DNA of 64,000 nt. It comes from Roseiarcus sp963741405. Lineage in GTDB: Bacteria > Pseudomonadota > Alphaproteobacteria > Rhizobiales > Beijerinckiaceae. The DNA is taken from positions 42,785 to 106,784 of the forward strand of contig CAVUHX010000016.1 in NCBI GenBank assembly GCA_963741405.1, written 5' to 3'. Shown here in pieces: positions 1 through 8,345 of the stretch; the first letter of the stretch is position 1; each line of letters starts with the position of its first letter. A model generated the notes under the pieces. It was not told where the DNA came from, did not search any database, and saw nothing but the letters and a program-made list of their open reading frames with translations. A program made the position numbers and the translations under genes.

Positions 1-678
1 AACGCGCTCTACGGTTACGGCTTCCAGTACGACGATCCGAAGCATCCCTATCACATGGACGGATTCGTCAACTCTCCCGGCGCGATCAAGGGGCTCGACG
101 TCTACAAGGAGCTCTACAAATGCTGCCAGCCGCCGGGCCTGACCAATGCCTACATGCAGGAGGGGCTTGACGCCTTCAAGTCGGGCCAGGTCGCGATGCA
201 GATGAACTGGTTCGCCTTCTTCCCGGGCCTCTACAAGGATCCGAATGTCGGCGGAGACAAGATCGGCTTCTTCGTCAACCCGGCGGGGCCCGCGGGACAG
301 TTCAGCCAGCTTGGCGGGCAAGGCATTTCGGTCGTCTCCTATTCGGATCACAAGGATGACGCGCTAAAATACATCAAGTGGTTCGCGCAACCCGCCGTAC
401 AGCAGAAGTGGTGGGAGCTCGGCGGCTATTCGGCGGCCAAGTCGGTCGTGCAGAGCCCAAGCTTCCCGGGCAGCCAGCCCTTCGCCCCGGCTTTCCTGAC
501 GACGATGGGCTTTGTGAAGGACTTCTGGGCCGAGCCGCTCTATGTCGACCTCCTGCTCGACATGCAGAAGCGCGTTCACGACTATGTCGTGGCGGACAAG
601 GGAACGTCCAAGGAAGCTCTCGACCTCATGGTCAAGGACTGGACGAAGGTCTTCGCCGACGAAGGCAAGACCAACTAG
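1..678 (+). CDS. Sugar/polyol ABC transporter substrate-binding protein, C-terminal part
   Basis: This is the C-terminal 225 residues of a periplasmic binding protein of the family-1 (maltose/glycerol-phosphate type) extracellular solute-binding proteins; the start lies before the window. Typical late-family features are visible: a stretch with GQVAMQMNW near residue 60, the GGQGISV segment, and the run DALKYIKWFAQPAVQQKWW which is the conserved C-terminal helix pair of such proteins. It ends in TAG and is followed 60 bp later by two permease genes and then two MalK-type ATPases, so it supplies substrate to that importer. The DHA-kinase genes downstream suggest a ligand that yields glycerol or dihydroxyacetone, or a related polyol; that is inference from context, not from the binding site. 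Confidence 0.9.
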   Translation, partial: NALYGYGFQYDDPKHPYHMDGFVNSPGAIKGLDVYKELYKCCQPPGLTNAYMQEGLDAFKSGQVAMQMNWFAFFPGLYKDPNVGGDKIGFFVNPAGPAGQFSQLGGQGISVVSYSDHKDDALKYIKWFAQPAVQQKWWELGGYSAAKSVVQSPSFPGSQPFAPAFLTTMGFVKDFWAEPLYVDLLLDMQKRVHDYVVADKGTSKEALDLMVKDWTKVFADEGKTN

Positions 679-738
679 CCCCCTGCCCGATGGTTTCCCC
701 GGCGAGCAATCGCCGGGGAAACGGTTCGAACTGCCGAG

Positions 739-1707
739 ATGGCCATGGTCATGCAGAATCAGGCCGACACTTTCGCCGATCGCGTGGCGGCGCAAACGCC
801 GCAGCGCCTCGCGCGAAGGGCGCGCGGACTGTCCGACCGCTCGATCGCCTGGCTGTTCATCACGCCGACGATCGCGCTCCTGCTCGCGATCAACATCTTT
901 CCGCTGATCTGGGCGATCCGGCTTTCCTTCACCAACTACAAGTCGAACCTCGGCCATCTGCCGATCAAGTTCGTCGGCCTGGCGAACTACATCGACATCC
1001 TGACCGACGAAGACGTCTGGCACGGCATGCAGGTGACGGCGCGTTTCGTCGTGTCGTCGATCGCGCTGCAGGTCGTCATCGGCTTCGGTCTCGCGTTGCT
1101 GATCAACCGCGGATTCCGGACGCATGGCTTCTGGACCACGGTGATCCTGGTGCCGATGATGCTGTCGCCCGCCGTCGTCGGGAACTTCTGGACGCTGTTG
1201 TTTCAGCCCCAGATCGGGCCCTTCAATTACGTCGTCGGATTCCTCACCGGCCTGCCGCCGACGTCCTTTTCTATGATCGGCGACGTCTCGCTCGCGCCGT
1301 GGACGATCGTACTGGTCGATACCTGGATGTGGGCGCCTTACGTCATGCTGATCTGTCTCGCCGGGCTGCGGTCCATTCCTCACGACATCTACGAGGCGGC
1401 CGAGGTCGACCGCGCATCGCCCTGGCGGCAGTTCTGGTCGATCACCCTGCCGATGGTTCTGCCCTTCCTGATGCTCGCCGTCCTGTTCCGCGCGATCGAG
1501 GCGTTCAAGATGTTCGATCTGGTCAATCTTCTGACCTCCGGCGGCCCCGGCTCGACCACTGAACTCGCCTCGATCACGCTGAAGCGGGAGGCCTTCGAGA
1601 AGTGGCGGACAGGCTACTCCTCCGCCTTCGCCATCATCCTGTTCGTCACCGTCTTCGGCGCCGCCAATATCTACGTCAAGGCGCTCAACAGGGTGAAGCG
1701 GCGATGA
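739..1707 (+). CDS. ABC transporter permease (MalF/UgpA type)
   Basis: Inner-membrane permease of 322 residues with six predicted hydrophobic segments. The EAA-type loop that docks on the ATPase is visible about residues 215-235 (IYEAAEVDRASPWRQFWSIT, then LPMVLP), the hallmark of binding-protein-dependent permeases. The N-terminus (first 45 residues) is cytoplasmic and basic. It overlaps the next permease by the ATGA arrangement, indicating translational coupling, and lies directly after the binding-protein gene. Together with the second permease it forms the heterodimeric channel of the importer. Length and order are normal for the family; the substrate cannot be read from the sequence. Confidence 0.93.
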   Translation: MAMVMQNQADTFADRVAAQTPQRLARRARGLSDRSIAWLFITPTIALLLAINIFPLIWAIRLSFTNYKSNLGHLPIKFVGLANYIDILTDEDVWHGMQVTARFVVSSIALQVVIGFGLALLINRGFRTHGFWTTVILVPMMLSPAVVGNFWTLLFQPQIGPFNYVVGFLTGLPPTSFSMIGDVSLAPWTIVLVDTWMWAPYVMLICLAGLRSIPHDIYEAAEVDRASPWRQFWSITLPMVLPFLMLAVLFRAIEAFKMFDLVNLLTSGGPGSTTELASITLKREAFEKWRTGYSSAFAIILFVTVFGAANIYVKALNRVKRR

Positions 1708-2657
1708 GCGCGCCAACCGCCGCCCATTCGGTCGTCGAGGCCTCGCCCCGCGCCAAGGCGATCGCCGGGATCGTGGTCGTCTTCTATGCGCTGATGTCGA
1801 TCGCGCCCCTGCTCTGGATCGGCGCGACCGCGTTCAAGTCGCCCTCGGATGCGATCGCCTATCCGCCGAAGTTCCTGTTTCAGCCGTCGCTCGAGGGATA
1901 TGTCAACCTCTTCACGGTGCGCACCCGTCAGACGCCGGAATTCATTGCGAGCCTGCCGCCCGCCGAGACCTGGTACGACAAGCTCGTCCGCTCGCGCAAC
2001 ATGGTGATCGCCGGCCCGTCGAAGGTCGTGCCGCGGTTCATGAACTCGATCATCATCGGTTTTGGCTCGACCTTTCTCGCGGTGTTCCTCGGGACGCTCG
2101 CGGCCTATGGCTTTTCCCGCTTCAGGGTGCCGCTCGCCGACGACCTGCTGTTCTTCATCCTGTCGACGAGGATGATGCCCCCGATCGCCGTGGCGATCCC
2201 CATCTACCTCATGTATCGCGAGCTCGGCCTGACCGACACCCGCATCGGCATGATCCTTCTCTATACCGCGGTCAACGTTTCGCTCGCGGTCTGGCTGCTC
2301 AAGGGCTTCATCGACGAGATCCCGCGCGAATACGAAGAGGCCGCTCTCGTCGACGGCTACACTCGGCTGCAAGCCTTCCGCAAGGCGGTCCTGCCCCAGG
2401 CCGTCACCGGCATCGCGGCGACCGCCATCTTCTGCCTGATCTTCTCCTGGAACGAATATGCGTTCGCCCTTCTGTTGACGAGCGGCGACGCGCAGACCAT
2501 GCCGCCCTTCATCCCGTTCATCATCGGCGAGGGCGGACAGGACTGGCCGGCCGTCGCGGCGGCGACCACGCTCTTTCTCGTTCCGATCGTGTTCTTCACT
2601 GTCCTCCTGCGCAAGCACCTTCTGCGCGGCATCACCTTCGGAGCCGTACGCAAATGA
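1704..2657 (+). CDS. ABC transporter permease (MalG/UgpE type)
   Basis: Second inner-membrane permease, 317 residues from the ATG at 1704, which overlaps the preceding stop codon (ATGA). I chose this start over an upstream in-frame one at 1602 because of that coupling and because the upstream extension has no hydrophobic or family character. The EAA loop is seen near residue 225 (YEEAALVDGYTRLQAFRKAV, then LPQA). Between the first and second hydrophobic segments is an unusually long periplasmic stretch of about 80 residues. It ends by overlapping the small membrane-protein gene at 2654. Confidence 0.93.
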   Translation: MSAPTAAHSVVEASPRAKAIAGIVVVFYALMSIAPLLWIGATAFKSPSDAIAYPPKFLFQPSLEGYVNLFTVRTRQTPEFIASLPPAETWYDKLVRSRNMVIAGPSKVVPRFMNSIIIGFGSTFLAVFLGTLAAYGFSRFRVPLADDLLFFILSTRMMPPIAVAIPIYLMYRELGLTDTRIGMILLYTAVNVSLAVWLLKGFIDEIPREYEEAALVDGYTRLQAFRKAVLPQAVTGIAATAIFCLIFSWNEYAFALLLTSGDAQTMPPFIPFIIGEGGQDWPAVAAATTLFLVPIVFFTVLLRKHLLRGITFGAVRK

Positions 2658-2857
2658 GCGAACGTGCGGCCGTCGAGAGGAGTGGCTGGAGGCGCTGGTT
2701 GCGGCGCGGACCCTGGGAGAACGGGGCGACGGCGCTGATCGGCCTCGGCATCGTGATGCTGATGCAGCCCTTCTCCATCGATCTCTACGGCTATTCCTTC
2801 GTGACGACCCTGGCCGGAACGCTCGGTTTCGTCGTCGTCAGCCATTTTCCCGATTGA
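2654..2857 (+). CDS. 67-residue membrane microprotein of the ABC operon
   Basis: Small protein of unknown function. It overlaps the upstream permease stop (ATGA at 2654) and ends 9 bp before the first ATPase, so it is embedded in the transporter operon and translated with it. A basic N-terminus (WRRWLRRGPWENG, residues 13-25) is followed by two hydrophobic segments (about residues 26-42 and 48-64) separated by a short SIDLYGYS turn, so a two-helix hairpin with both ends in the cytoplasm is the likely topology. I do not recognise a named domain. The tight packing with the transporter suggests an accessory subunit or assembly factor; this is inference. Confidence 0.75.
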   Translation: MSERAAVERSGWRRWLRRGPWENGATALIGLGIVMLMQPFSIDLYGYSFVTTLAGTLGFVVVSHFPD

Positions 2858-2866
2858 GGCGCGCAC

Positions 2867-3964
2867 ATGGCTGAGATTCGGGTCGAGAACCTTTGCAAGG
2901 CCTTTCACGACTTCGTCGCCGTGAAGGGTTCGACCTTCACGATCGACAACGGTTCGTTCTTTGTGATGCTGGGGCCGTCGGGCTGCGGCAAGACGACGAC
3001 CTTGCGCATGATCGCCGGCCTCGAACTGCCGAGCGAGGGGCGGATTCTGCTCGACGGCGAGGACGTGACCTTCCGCCGCGCGGCCGAGCGCGACATCGCC
3101 TTCGTCTTCCAGCTGTTCGCGCTTTATTCCCACATGAACGTCGCCGACAACATCGGCTTTCCTCTCAAGTGCCAGGGTGTCCCGCGCGACGACATCCGCA
3201 GGCAGGTGGGCGAGGCGGCGCGGCTCCTCAGAATCGACCATCTCCTGTCCCGCAGGGTCTCGAATCTGTCCGGCGGCGATCGGCAGAGGGTCGCGCTCGG
3301 CAGGGCGATCGTCCGCAGGCCGAAGGCCTTCCTGATGGACGAGCCGCTCGGCGCGCTCGACGCGGAACTCCGAAGCCTCATGTCCGAGGAGCTTCGCGAC
3401 CTGCACGACCGGATCGGGTCGACGACTATCTATGTCACGCACGACCAGCTCGAAGCCATGTCGATGGCGGACCGGATCGCGGTCATGAACCAGGGTGTCG
3501 TCGAGCAGATCGGCACGCCGCAGGAGATTTACGATCTGCCTGCGAGCATGTTCGTCGCCGACTTCGTCGGCTCGCCGCCGATGAATTTGATCCCGTTCGA
3601 GGGAAGGCTGAGGCCGAGCGACCGGTCGGTGCGCCTCTGCGGCGCAAGCGTCGTCATCCCAGAGGCCCGCGAGGGCAACGCTTCGGACTCGCTTGTGCTC
3701 GGCATCCGGCCCGAGCACGTGTCGCTCGCCAATTCGGGGCCGATCCGGGGCCGCGTGTTCGGAACCGAGTACCTGGGCACGACGCAGATCGTGACCGTGG
3801 ATATCGACCGCGGCCAGATCAAGGCGCGATTGCCGTCGGGCTTGCCGGTCAGGCTCGGCGAGACGGTCGGACTTGCCTTCAGGTCCGAATCGGTCCTGGT
3901 GTTCGATCCGGCGACAGGTCGGGCGTTGCAGAGCGCGCTCCATCGAGGGGAGCGCCATGTCTGA
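2867..3964 (+). CDS. ABC transporter ATPase (MalK/UgpC family), first copy
   Basis: Cytoplasmic ATPase of 365 residues. Walker A is GPSGCGKTT near residue 40, the Q-loop region reads FVFQLFALYSHM, the ABC signature is LSGGDRQRVALGRA near residue 135, Walker B is FLMDEP followed by the D-loop LGALDAELR, and the H-loop is YVTHDQLEAM. The signature has GGD instead of the usual GGQ/GGE, a mild deviation. A C-terminal TOBE-type regulatory region follows from about residue 240. The gene overlaps the second ATPase by 8 bp. With two distinct ATPases the motor is probably a heterodimer, as in the rhizobial glycerol importer GlpST. Confidence 0.95.
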   Translation: MAEIRVENLCKAFHDFVAVKGSTFTIDNGSFFVMLGPSGCGKTTTLRMIAGLELPSEGRILLDGEDVTFRRAAERDIAFVFQLFALYSHMNVADNIGFPLKCQGVPRDDIRRQVGEAARLLRIDHLLSRRVSNLSGGDRQRVALGRAIVRRPKAFLMDEPLGALDAELRSLMSEELRDLHDRIGSTTIYVTHDQLEAMSMADRIAVMNQGVVEQIGTPQEIYDLPASMFVADFVGSPPMNLIPFEGRLRPSDRSVRLCGASVVIPEAREGNASDSLVLGIRPEHVSLANSGPIRGRVFGTEYLGTTQIVTVDIDRGQIKARLPSGLPVRLGETVGLAFRSESVLVFDPATGRALQSALHRGERHV

Positions 3965-4982
3965 AATCGGACTGCGGCAGGTCGGCAAGAGCTTCGGCGA
4001 CATCGAGGCCGTCCGCGCCCTCTCGCTCGACATCGCCAGCGGCGAGTTCGTCGTCCTGCTGGGCCCGACCGGCGCGGGGAAAACCACAACCCTGCGCCTC
4101 ATCGCGGGGCTCGAGCGCCCCGATCGCGGGAGCATCTCGATCGACGGCCAGGACGTCACCGCGGAGCCGCCGGCGGCGCGCGACGTCGCGTTCGTCTTTC
4201 AGCAATATTCGCTCTATCCGCATCTGACGGTCTACGACAATCTCGCGTTTCCCCTGCGCGCGCCGTCGCGGCGGCTCGCCGAGACCGAGATCAGAAAGCG
4301 CGTGCACGAGATCGCCGAACTGCTCCGCATCGGCGGCAAGCTCGGCAATCGCGCCACCCGTCTGTCGGGTGGCGAAATGCAGCGCGTCGCCATCGGCCGC
4401 GCGCTCGTTCGCCGGCCGGCCATCTATCTGATGGACGAGCCGCTCTCCTCGCTCGACGCGAAGCTCCGCGCCGAACTGCGCCTCGAATTGAAGCGGATCC
4501 AGGTCGATCTCGGAGCGACCGTCCTTTATGTCACGCATGATCAGATCGAAGCGATGACGATGGCGAGTCGCATCGGGGTGATCCGCGACGGAAGCCTCAT
4601 CCAGATCGGGACGCCGCGCGAGATCTACGAGAGCCCGGACGATCTCTATGTCGCCACCCGGCTCGGCTCTCCGCAGATCAATGTGATTCCGGCCGACCTG
4701 GTGCCCGGGAGGCCGGCGCCGGGCGGCGCAACGACGATCGGCGTGCGCACGGAACATCTCGAGATCGGGACGCCGAGCGGAGCCGACCTCGTCGGGCGCG
4801 TGCATCGGGTCGAGCATCTGGGCGACCAGAACCATGTGCATATCGACTACCGGGGGCAGGCGCTCGTCACGCTCGCCGATCCGCACCGTCCGCTCGCGGC
4901 AGGGCAGGAAGTGGGGCTGTCCCTGATCGATCCGCTCTATTTCGATGCGTCCGGCCGACGCATGCGTTTCGCGGCCGAGTGA
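3957..4982 (+). CDS. ABC transporter ATPase (MalK/UgpC family), second copy
   Basis: ATPase of 341 residues starting at the ATG at 3957, inside the end of the first ATPase gene. Walker A is GPTGAGKTT, the Q-loop FQQYSLYPHL, the signature LSGGEMQRVAIGRA, Walker B YLMDEP, D-loop LSSLDAKLR and H-loop YVTHDQIEAM, so all catalytic motifs are intact. A TOBE-like C-terminus follows. Unlike the first copy its signature motif is canonical. The paired but clearly different ATPases suggest a heteromeric ATPase for the importer. It is followed 9 bp later by dhaL. Confidence 0.95.
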   Translation: MSEIGLRQVGKSFGDIEAVRALSLDIASGEFVVLLGPTGAGKTTTLRLIAGLERPDRGSISIDGQDVTAEPPAARDVAFVFQQYSLYPHLTVYDNLAFPLRAPSRRLAETEIRKRVHEIAELLRIGGKLGNRATRLSGGEMQRVAIGRALVRRPAIYLMDEPLSSLDAKLRAELRLELKRIQVDLGATVLYVTHDQIEAMTMASRIGVIRDGSLIQIGTPREIYESPDDLYVATRLGSPQINVIPADLVPGRPAPGGATTIGVRTEHLEIGTPSGADLVGRVHRVEHLGDQNHVHIDYRGQALVTLADPHRPLAAGQEVGLSLIDPLYFDASGRRMRFAAE

Positions 4983-4991
4983 GGGTCCGGC

Positions 4992-5609
4992 ATGTCTTTC
5001 GATCCCTCCCTCCTCAAATCGATGATCGTGGCGGCGGCCGGACGGGTCATCGACAGCGCCGACGAACTGACGTCGCTCGACCAGGCGATCGGCGACGGCG
5101 ACCACGGCGTCAACATGAAACGGGGCTGCGCGGAGGTTTTGGCCCAGGCCGACGCCATCGCCGCAAAGCCGACGGGAGAAGCGCTGAAAGCGATCGGAAT
5201 GGCTCTGGTGATGAAGGTCGGCGGCGCCTCCGGCCCGCTCTATGGCAGCCTGTTCATCGCCATGGGGAAAGCGCTCGGCGAACGGCCTGCGACGATGGCG
5301 GACCTGCCGGAGGCCTTCGCCGCCGGCGTCGAAGCCGTCAGCGCGCGCGGCAAGTCGACTGCGGGCGAGAAGACGATGCTCGATGTCCTTGCGCCCGTGC
5401 TCGACACATTGCGGGGCGGCGGACCGGGCCTCGCGGCGCGGCTGCGGGATGCGGCCGCGCGCGGCGCGGCGGCCACCATCCCGATGCGCGCCAGCAAGGG
5501 CCGCGCCGCCTATCTCGGCGAGCGGAGCGTCGGCCACATGGACCCGGGCGCGCGGTCGAGCCAGATCATCGTCGAAGCCCTTTCGCCTTTCCTGGATGAA
5601 ATCCCGTGA
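4992..5609 (+). CDS. dhaL: Dihydroxyacetone kinase subunit DhaL (ADP-binding)
   Basis: DhaL is the nucleotide-binding subunit of the PTS-type dihydroxyacetone kinase: bound ADP is rephosphorylated by DhaM and the phosphate passes to DHA on DhaK, giving DHAP. The 205-residue length is usual. The magnesium-binding motif is perfect, with D30, D35 and D37 in LDQAIGDGDHG, and the KVGGASGPLYGS segment near residue 75 and the terminal MDPGARSS region are typical. It overlaps dhaM by ATGA-like coupling (GTGAGC region at 5606). The gene order ABC importer then dhaLM implies that the imported compound feeds into DHA. Confidence 0.95.
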   Translation: MSFDPSLLKSMIVAAAGRVIDSADELTSLDQAIGDGDHGVNMKRGCAEVLAQADAIAAKPTGEALKAIGMALVMKVGGASGPLYGSLFIAMGKALGERPATMADLPEAFAAGVEAVSARGKSTAGEKTMLDVLAPVLDTLRGGGPGLAARLRDAAARGAAATIPMRASKGRAAYLGERSVGHMDPGARSSQIIVEALSPFLDEIP

Positions 5610-5998
5610 GCGACAACGTATCCCTGGTCATCGTTTCGCACTCGCCCGACGTCGCGCGGGGCGCGGCCGACATGGTCCGGCAAATGGTCGGCGACGAAGT
5701 CAAGGTCGCCTACTGCGGCGGCAATCCCGAGGGGGGGCTCGGCACGGACGTCCAGAAGATCCTGGACGCGATCGACGAGGCGTGGTCGCCGCGCGGCGTC
5801 GCCATTCTGGTCGATCTCGGCGGCGCCGAAACGAACAGCGAAATGGCGATCGAGCTTTTGTCCGAGGAGCGCCGCCAGCATGTCGTCCTCTGCAATTCGC
5901 CGATTGTCGAAGGCGCGATCATGGCCGCGACCGAAGCGTCAGGGGGCGCAAGCCTTGCGGAAGTGCGCGCGACCGCAGAAGAACTCTCGCCAAGGTGA
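5606..5998 (+). CDS. dhaM: DHA kinase phosphotransfer subunit DhaM (EIIA-Man domain only)
   Basis: 130-residue protein with the PTS EIIA mannose-type fold: the phosphorylated histidine is H12 in VIVSHSPDVARG, and the GGNPEGGLGTD and LVDLGGAETNSEMA segments are characteristic. It transfers phosphate to DhaL-bound ADP. In Escherichia coli DhaM is a fusion of EIIA, HPr and an Enzyme I fragment; here only the EIIA domain is present and the other two functions are encoded by the next two genes. It starts with GTG at 5606 overlapping the dhaL stop. Confidence 0.92.
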   Translation: MSDNVSLVIVSHSPDVARGAADMVRQMVGDEVKVAYCGGNPEGGLGTDVQKILDAIDEAWSPRGVAILVDLGGAETNSEMAIELLSEERRQHVVLCNSPIVEGAIMAATEASGGASLAEVRATAEELSPR

Positions 5999-5999
5999 C

Positions 6000-6320
6000 A
6001 TGACCGTGCATTCCGATCCGGCGTCCAGCGCCGTCCTTCGCCCAAGAGTGACGACCTCGGTTCGTCTTCGCCACGAGGCGGGCCTTCACGCGCGCCCCGC
6101 CGTCAAGCTCACCAAGCTCGCCAAGAAATTCTCGTCGAAGGTTTCACTCGCGGTGTCGGCGGATGGCCCGTGGATCGATGCGAAGAGCATCGTCAAGCTC
6201 ATGGCGGCCAAGGCGCCCCGCGACGCCGAGCTCCATTTCCGCGCGGAGGGCGCCGACGCGCAGGCGGCAGTCGACGCGCTGGTCGCTCTCGTCGAGCGGG
6301 ATTTTCCCGATGACGGCTGA
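6000..6320 (+). CDS. HPr-family phosphocarrier for the DHA phosphorelay
   Basis: 106-residue HPr protein starting at the ATG at 6000, which overlaps the dhaM stop (TGACATGACC). The active-site histidine is H30 in GLHARPA, and the regulatory-site region is DAKSIVKLMAAKAP with S63. A 16-residue N-terminal extension precedes the HPr fold. It passes phosphate from the following Enzyme I to DhaM. It ends overlapping the next gene (ATGACGGCTGA at 6310-6320). Its genetic isolation within the dha operon suggests a dedicated carrier, separate from the nitrogen-PTS HPr usual in alphaproteobacteria. Confidence 0.92.
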   Translation: MTVHSDPASSAVLRPRVTTSVRLRHEAGLHARPAVKLTKLAKKFSSKVSLAVSADGPWIDAKSIVKLMAAKAPRDAELHFRAEGADAQAAVDALVALVERDFPDDG

Positions 6321-7905
6321 GACGCTTCGACTGCGCGGCCGCGCGGCGGCGCCGGGCCTCGCCGCCGGGCCGCTCGCCCGCCTTGCGAGCGCCGCCGTGG
6401 AGGCTCGCAGCTTCGGCTCGCCTGAGGCGGAGCGCGCCGCGCTGGAGCAGGCGATCGCCAGGGCCGGCGCCGATCTGTCGGCGCTTGCGGCTACGCACAA
6501 GCGCGAGTCGGCTGACATTCTCGAATTCCAGCTCGCGCTGCTCGATGACGACGAATTGTCCGGCCCGGCCTTTGCCGGGATCGAGGCGGGCGCGCCGGCG
6601 GCGCGTGCGTGGCGACAGGCGCTCGACGCCCAGATCGCCGACTATTCCGCCGCCGAAGACGACACCTTCAGGGCGCGCGCGTCGGATCTTGTCGATCTCC
6701 GCGACCGGGTGTGCCGCGCGCTCACGGGCGACACTCAGGCCCAGCCGACACTGCCGAAAGAAGCCATCGTCCTCGCCGACGACCTGGCGCCGTCCCGCTT
6801 TCTCGAGATCGACTGGACGCGCTCGGCCGGCGTCGCGCTCACGGCGGGCAGCGCTTCAAGCCATGTCGCGGTGCTGGCGCGCGCCCGCGGCGTGCCGATG
6901 GTCGTCGGCCTTGGCGACATTCCCGCTTTCGACGGGGCGTGGGTTCTGCTCGACGGCGACGAGGGCGAGATCGAGATCGAGCCAACGGCGGGCCGGCTCG
7001 CCGAGTGGCGCCGCCGCTCCGCCGCGCTCGCCGAGCGTCAGGCGGAGGAGGCCCGCCGCGTCTCGGCGCCCGCCGTGACGCGCTCGGGCCGGAGAATCCG
7101 CACCCTGGTCAACATTCAGGGACTCGGAGACCTCACGGGCGACGCCGTCCATGCGGACGGCGTCGGTCTCGTGCGCACCGAATTCCTGTTCGAGCCCGGC
7201 GCCGCCCCGCCGGACGAGACGGCGCAGTTCGAGGCCTATCGGCGGATTCTCGAATGGGCCGGCGAGCGGCCGGTCGCCATCCGCACGCTCGACGCGGGCG
7301 GCGACAAGCCGATCGCCGGCGTCACCTTCGACGGCGAGGCGAATCCCTTTCTCGGCGTGCGCGGATTGCGCCTGTCGCTGCGCCGGCCGGGCCTTTTCAA
7401 GACTCAGCTCAGGGCGCTCGCGCGCGCCGCCGGATACGGAAACCTCAAGGTGATGCTGCCGATGGTGACCACGCCCGGCGAGCTCGCCGAGGCGCGCGCG
7501 CATGTCGACGCCGCGATGGCCGAACTCGCGTCCGAAGGACTCGTCGCCCGGCGCCCCGCGCTCGGCATCATGGTCGAAGTTCCGGCGGCCGCGCTGACGA
7601 TCGAACGTTTCGACGCCGACTTCTATTCCATCGGCAGCAACGACCTCGTCCAGTACGTGACGGCCTGCGACCGCGGCAATGGCGAGCTTGCAGCCCTCGC
7701 CGATCCCCTGAACCCGGCGGTGCTCGAACTCATCGCGCGGACAGCCGCGCACGGCATGAGGACCGGCGCTCCGGTCAGCCTGTGCGGCGACATGGCCGCG
7801 GACCCGCGCTATCTGCCGGCCTTGCTCGACTGCGGCCTCGACGAGCTTTCGGTCGCGCCGTCGTCGCTCGCCCGCCTCAAGGCGGCCATCGCGCGCCATG
7901 CATGA
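6310..7905 (+). CDS. Phosphoenolpyruvate-protein phosphotransferase (Enzyme I) for DHA kinase
   Basis: Enzyme I catalyses phosphate transfer from PEP to HPr. The protein is 531 residues from the ATG at 6310, slightly shorter than classical Enzyme I (about 575). The phospho-histidine is H185 in GSASSHVAVLARA. The PEP-binding barrel is complete: VRTEFLFE, LDAGGDKPI, NPFLGVRGLRLSL, VMLPMV, EVPAAAL, SIGSNDLVQY, and the catalytic cysteine C492 in SLCGDMA. It overlaps the HPr gene by 11 bp and the next gene by 8 bp. So this operon contains all steps from PEP to DHA phosphate. Confidence 0.95.
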   Translation: MTAETLRLRGRAAAPGLAAGPLARLASAAVEARSFGSPEAERAALEQAIARAGADLSALAATHKRESADILEFQLALLDDDELSGPAFAGIEAGAPAARAWRQALDAQIADYSAAEDDTFRARASDLVDLRDRVCRALTGDTQAQPTLPKEAIVLADDLAPSRFLEIDWTRSAGVALTAGSASSHVAVLARARGVPMVVGLGDIPAFDGAWVLLDGDEGEIEIEPTAGRLAEWRRRSAALAERQAEEARRVSAPAVTRSGRRIRTLVNIQGLGDLTGDAVHADGVGLVRTEFLFEPGAAPPDETAQFEAYRRILEWAGERPVAIRTLDAGGDKPIAGVTFDGEANPFLGVRGLRLSLRRPGLFKTQLRALARAAGYGNLKVMLPMVTTPGELAEARAHVDAAMAELASEGLVARRPALGIMVEVPAAALTIERFDADFYSIGSNDLVQYVTACDRGNGELAALADPLNPAVLELIARTAAHGMRTGAPVSLCGDMAADPRYLPALLDCGLDELSVAPSSLARLKAAIARHA

Positions 7906-8323
7906 GGCGCGTCCGAAACGCGAGGCCCCGACGGACGCCGTCGCCGCCTACAAGTCCATCCTGAAGCGCGTGCTCGAGAGCCGCCCCTCCGGCATGCGCC
8001 AGAGGCTCGCCGAGGCGATCGGCAAGAACCGGAGCTTCGTTTCCCAGATCTCCAACCCGTCCTATCAGGTGCCGATCCCGGCCCGCCATGTGCCGCTCAT
8101 CTTCGAGATCTGCCACTTCTCCCCGCACGAGCGGGCCGCATTTCTGAAGGTCTATTCGCAGGCGCATCCCGGACGGCTCGGCGTCGCAGCCGACGGTCGC
8201 CGCGAGCGAAAGATCACCGTCGCGCTGCCGGATCTCGGCAGTGCGGGGAAGAACCAGGAGCTGGAGACGCTGTTATTCGATTTCGTGCACCGCCTGACCC
8301 TGCTCCTGGGCGAGGGCCGGTGA
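7898..8323 (+). CDS. Small helix-turn-helix protein of the dha operon
   Basis: 141-residue protein of unknown function. Residues about 35-52 (MRQRLAEAIGKNRSFVSQIS) look like an XRE/lambda-repressor type helix-turn-helix; the following PARHVPLIFEICHFSPHERAAFLK resembles the rest of such a fold. The C-terminal 50 residues are weakly conserved in character. Located between the Enzyme I and dhaK genes, overlapping the former, it is the only candidate transcription factor in this operon, since no DhaR-type activator is present. Autoregulation of the dha genes is a reasonable guess but not shown. Confidence 0.6.
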   Translation: MHEARPKREAPTDAVAAYKSILKRVLESRPSGMRQRLAEAIGKNRSFVSQISNPSYQVPIPARHVPLIFEICHFSPHERAAFLKVYSQAHPGRLGVAADGRRERKITVALPDLGSAGKNQELETLLFDFVHRLTLLLGEGR

Positions 8324-8345
8324 CGATCCACGGGGAGGAGATCGA

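Noticed and set aside
364..1716. 450-codon open reading on the minus strand antisense to the binding-protein and permease genes
   Set aside because: Composition is Arg/Asp/Glu/Gly-rich without family text, typical of antisense frames in GC-rich DNA; the plus strand encodes clear ABC proteins.
2357..4159. 600-codon minus-strand reading opposite the permease and ATPase genes
   Set aside because: Antisense shadow of well-supported genes, no motif, no ribosome-binding site.
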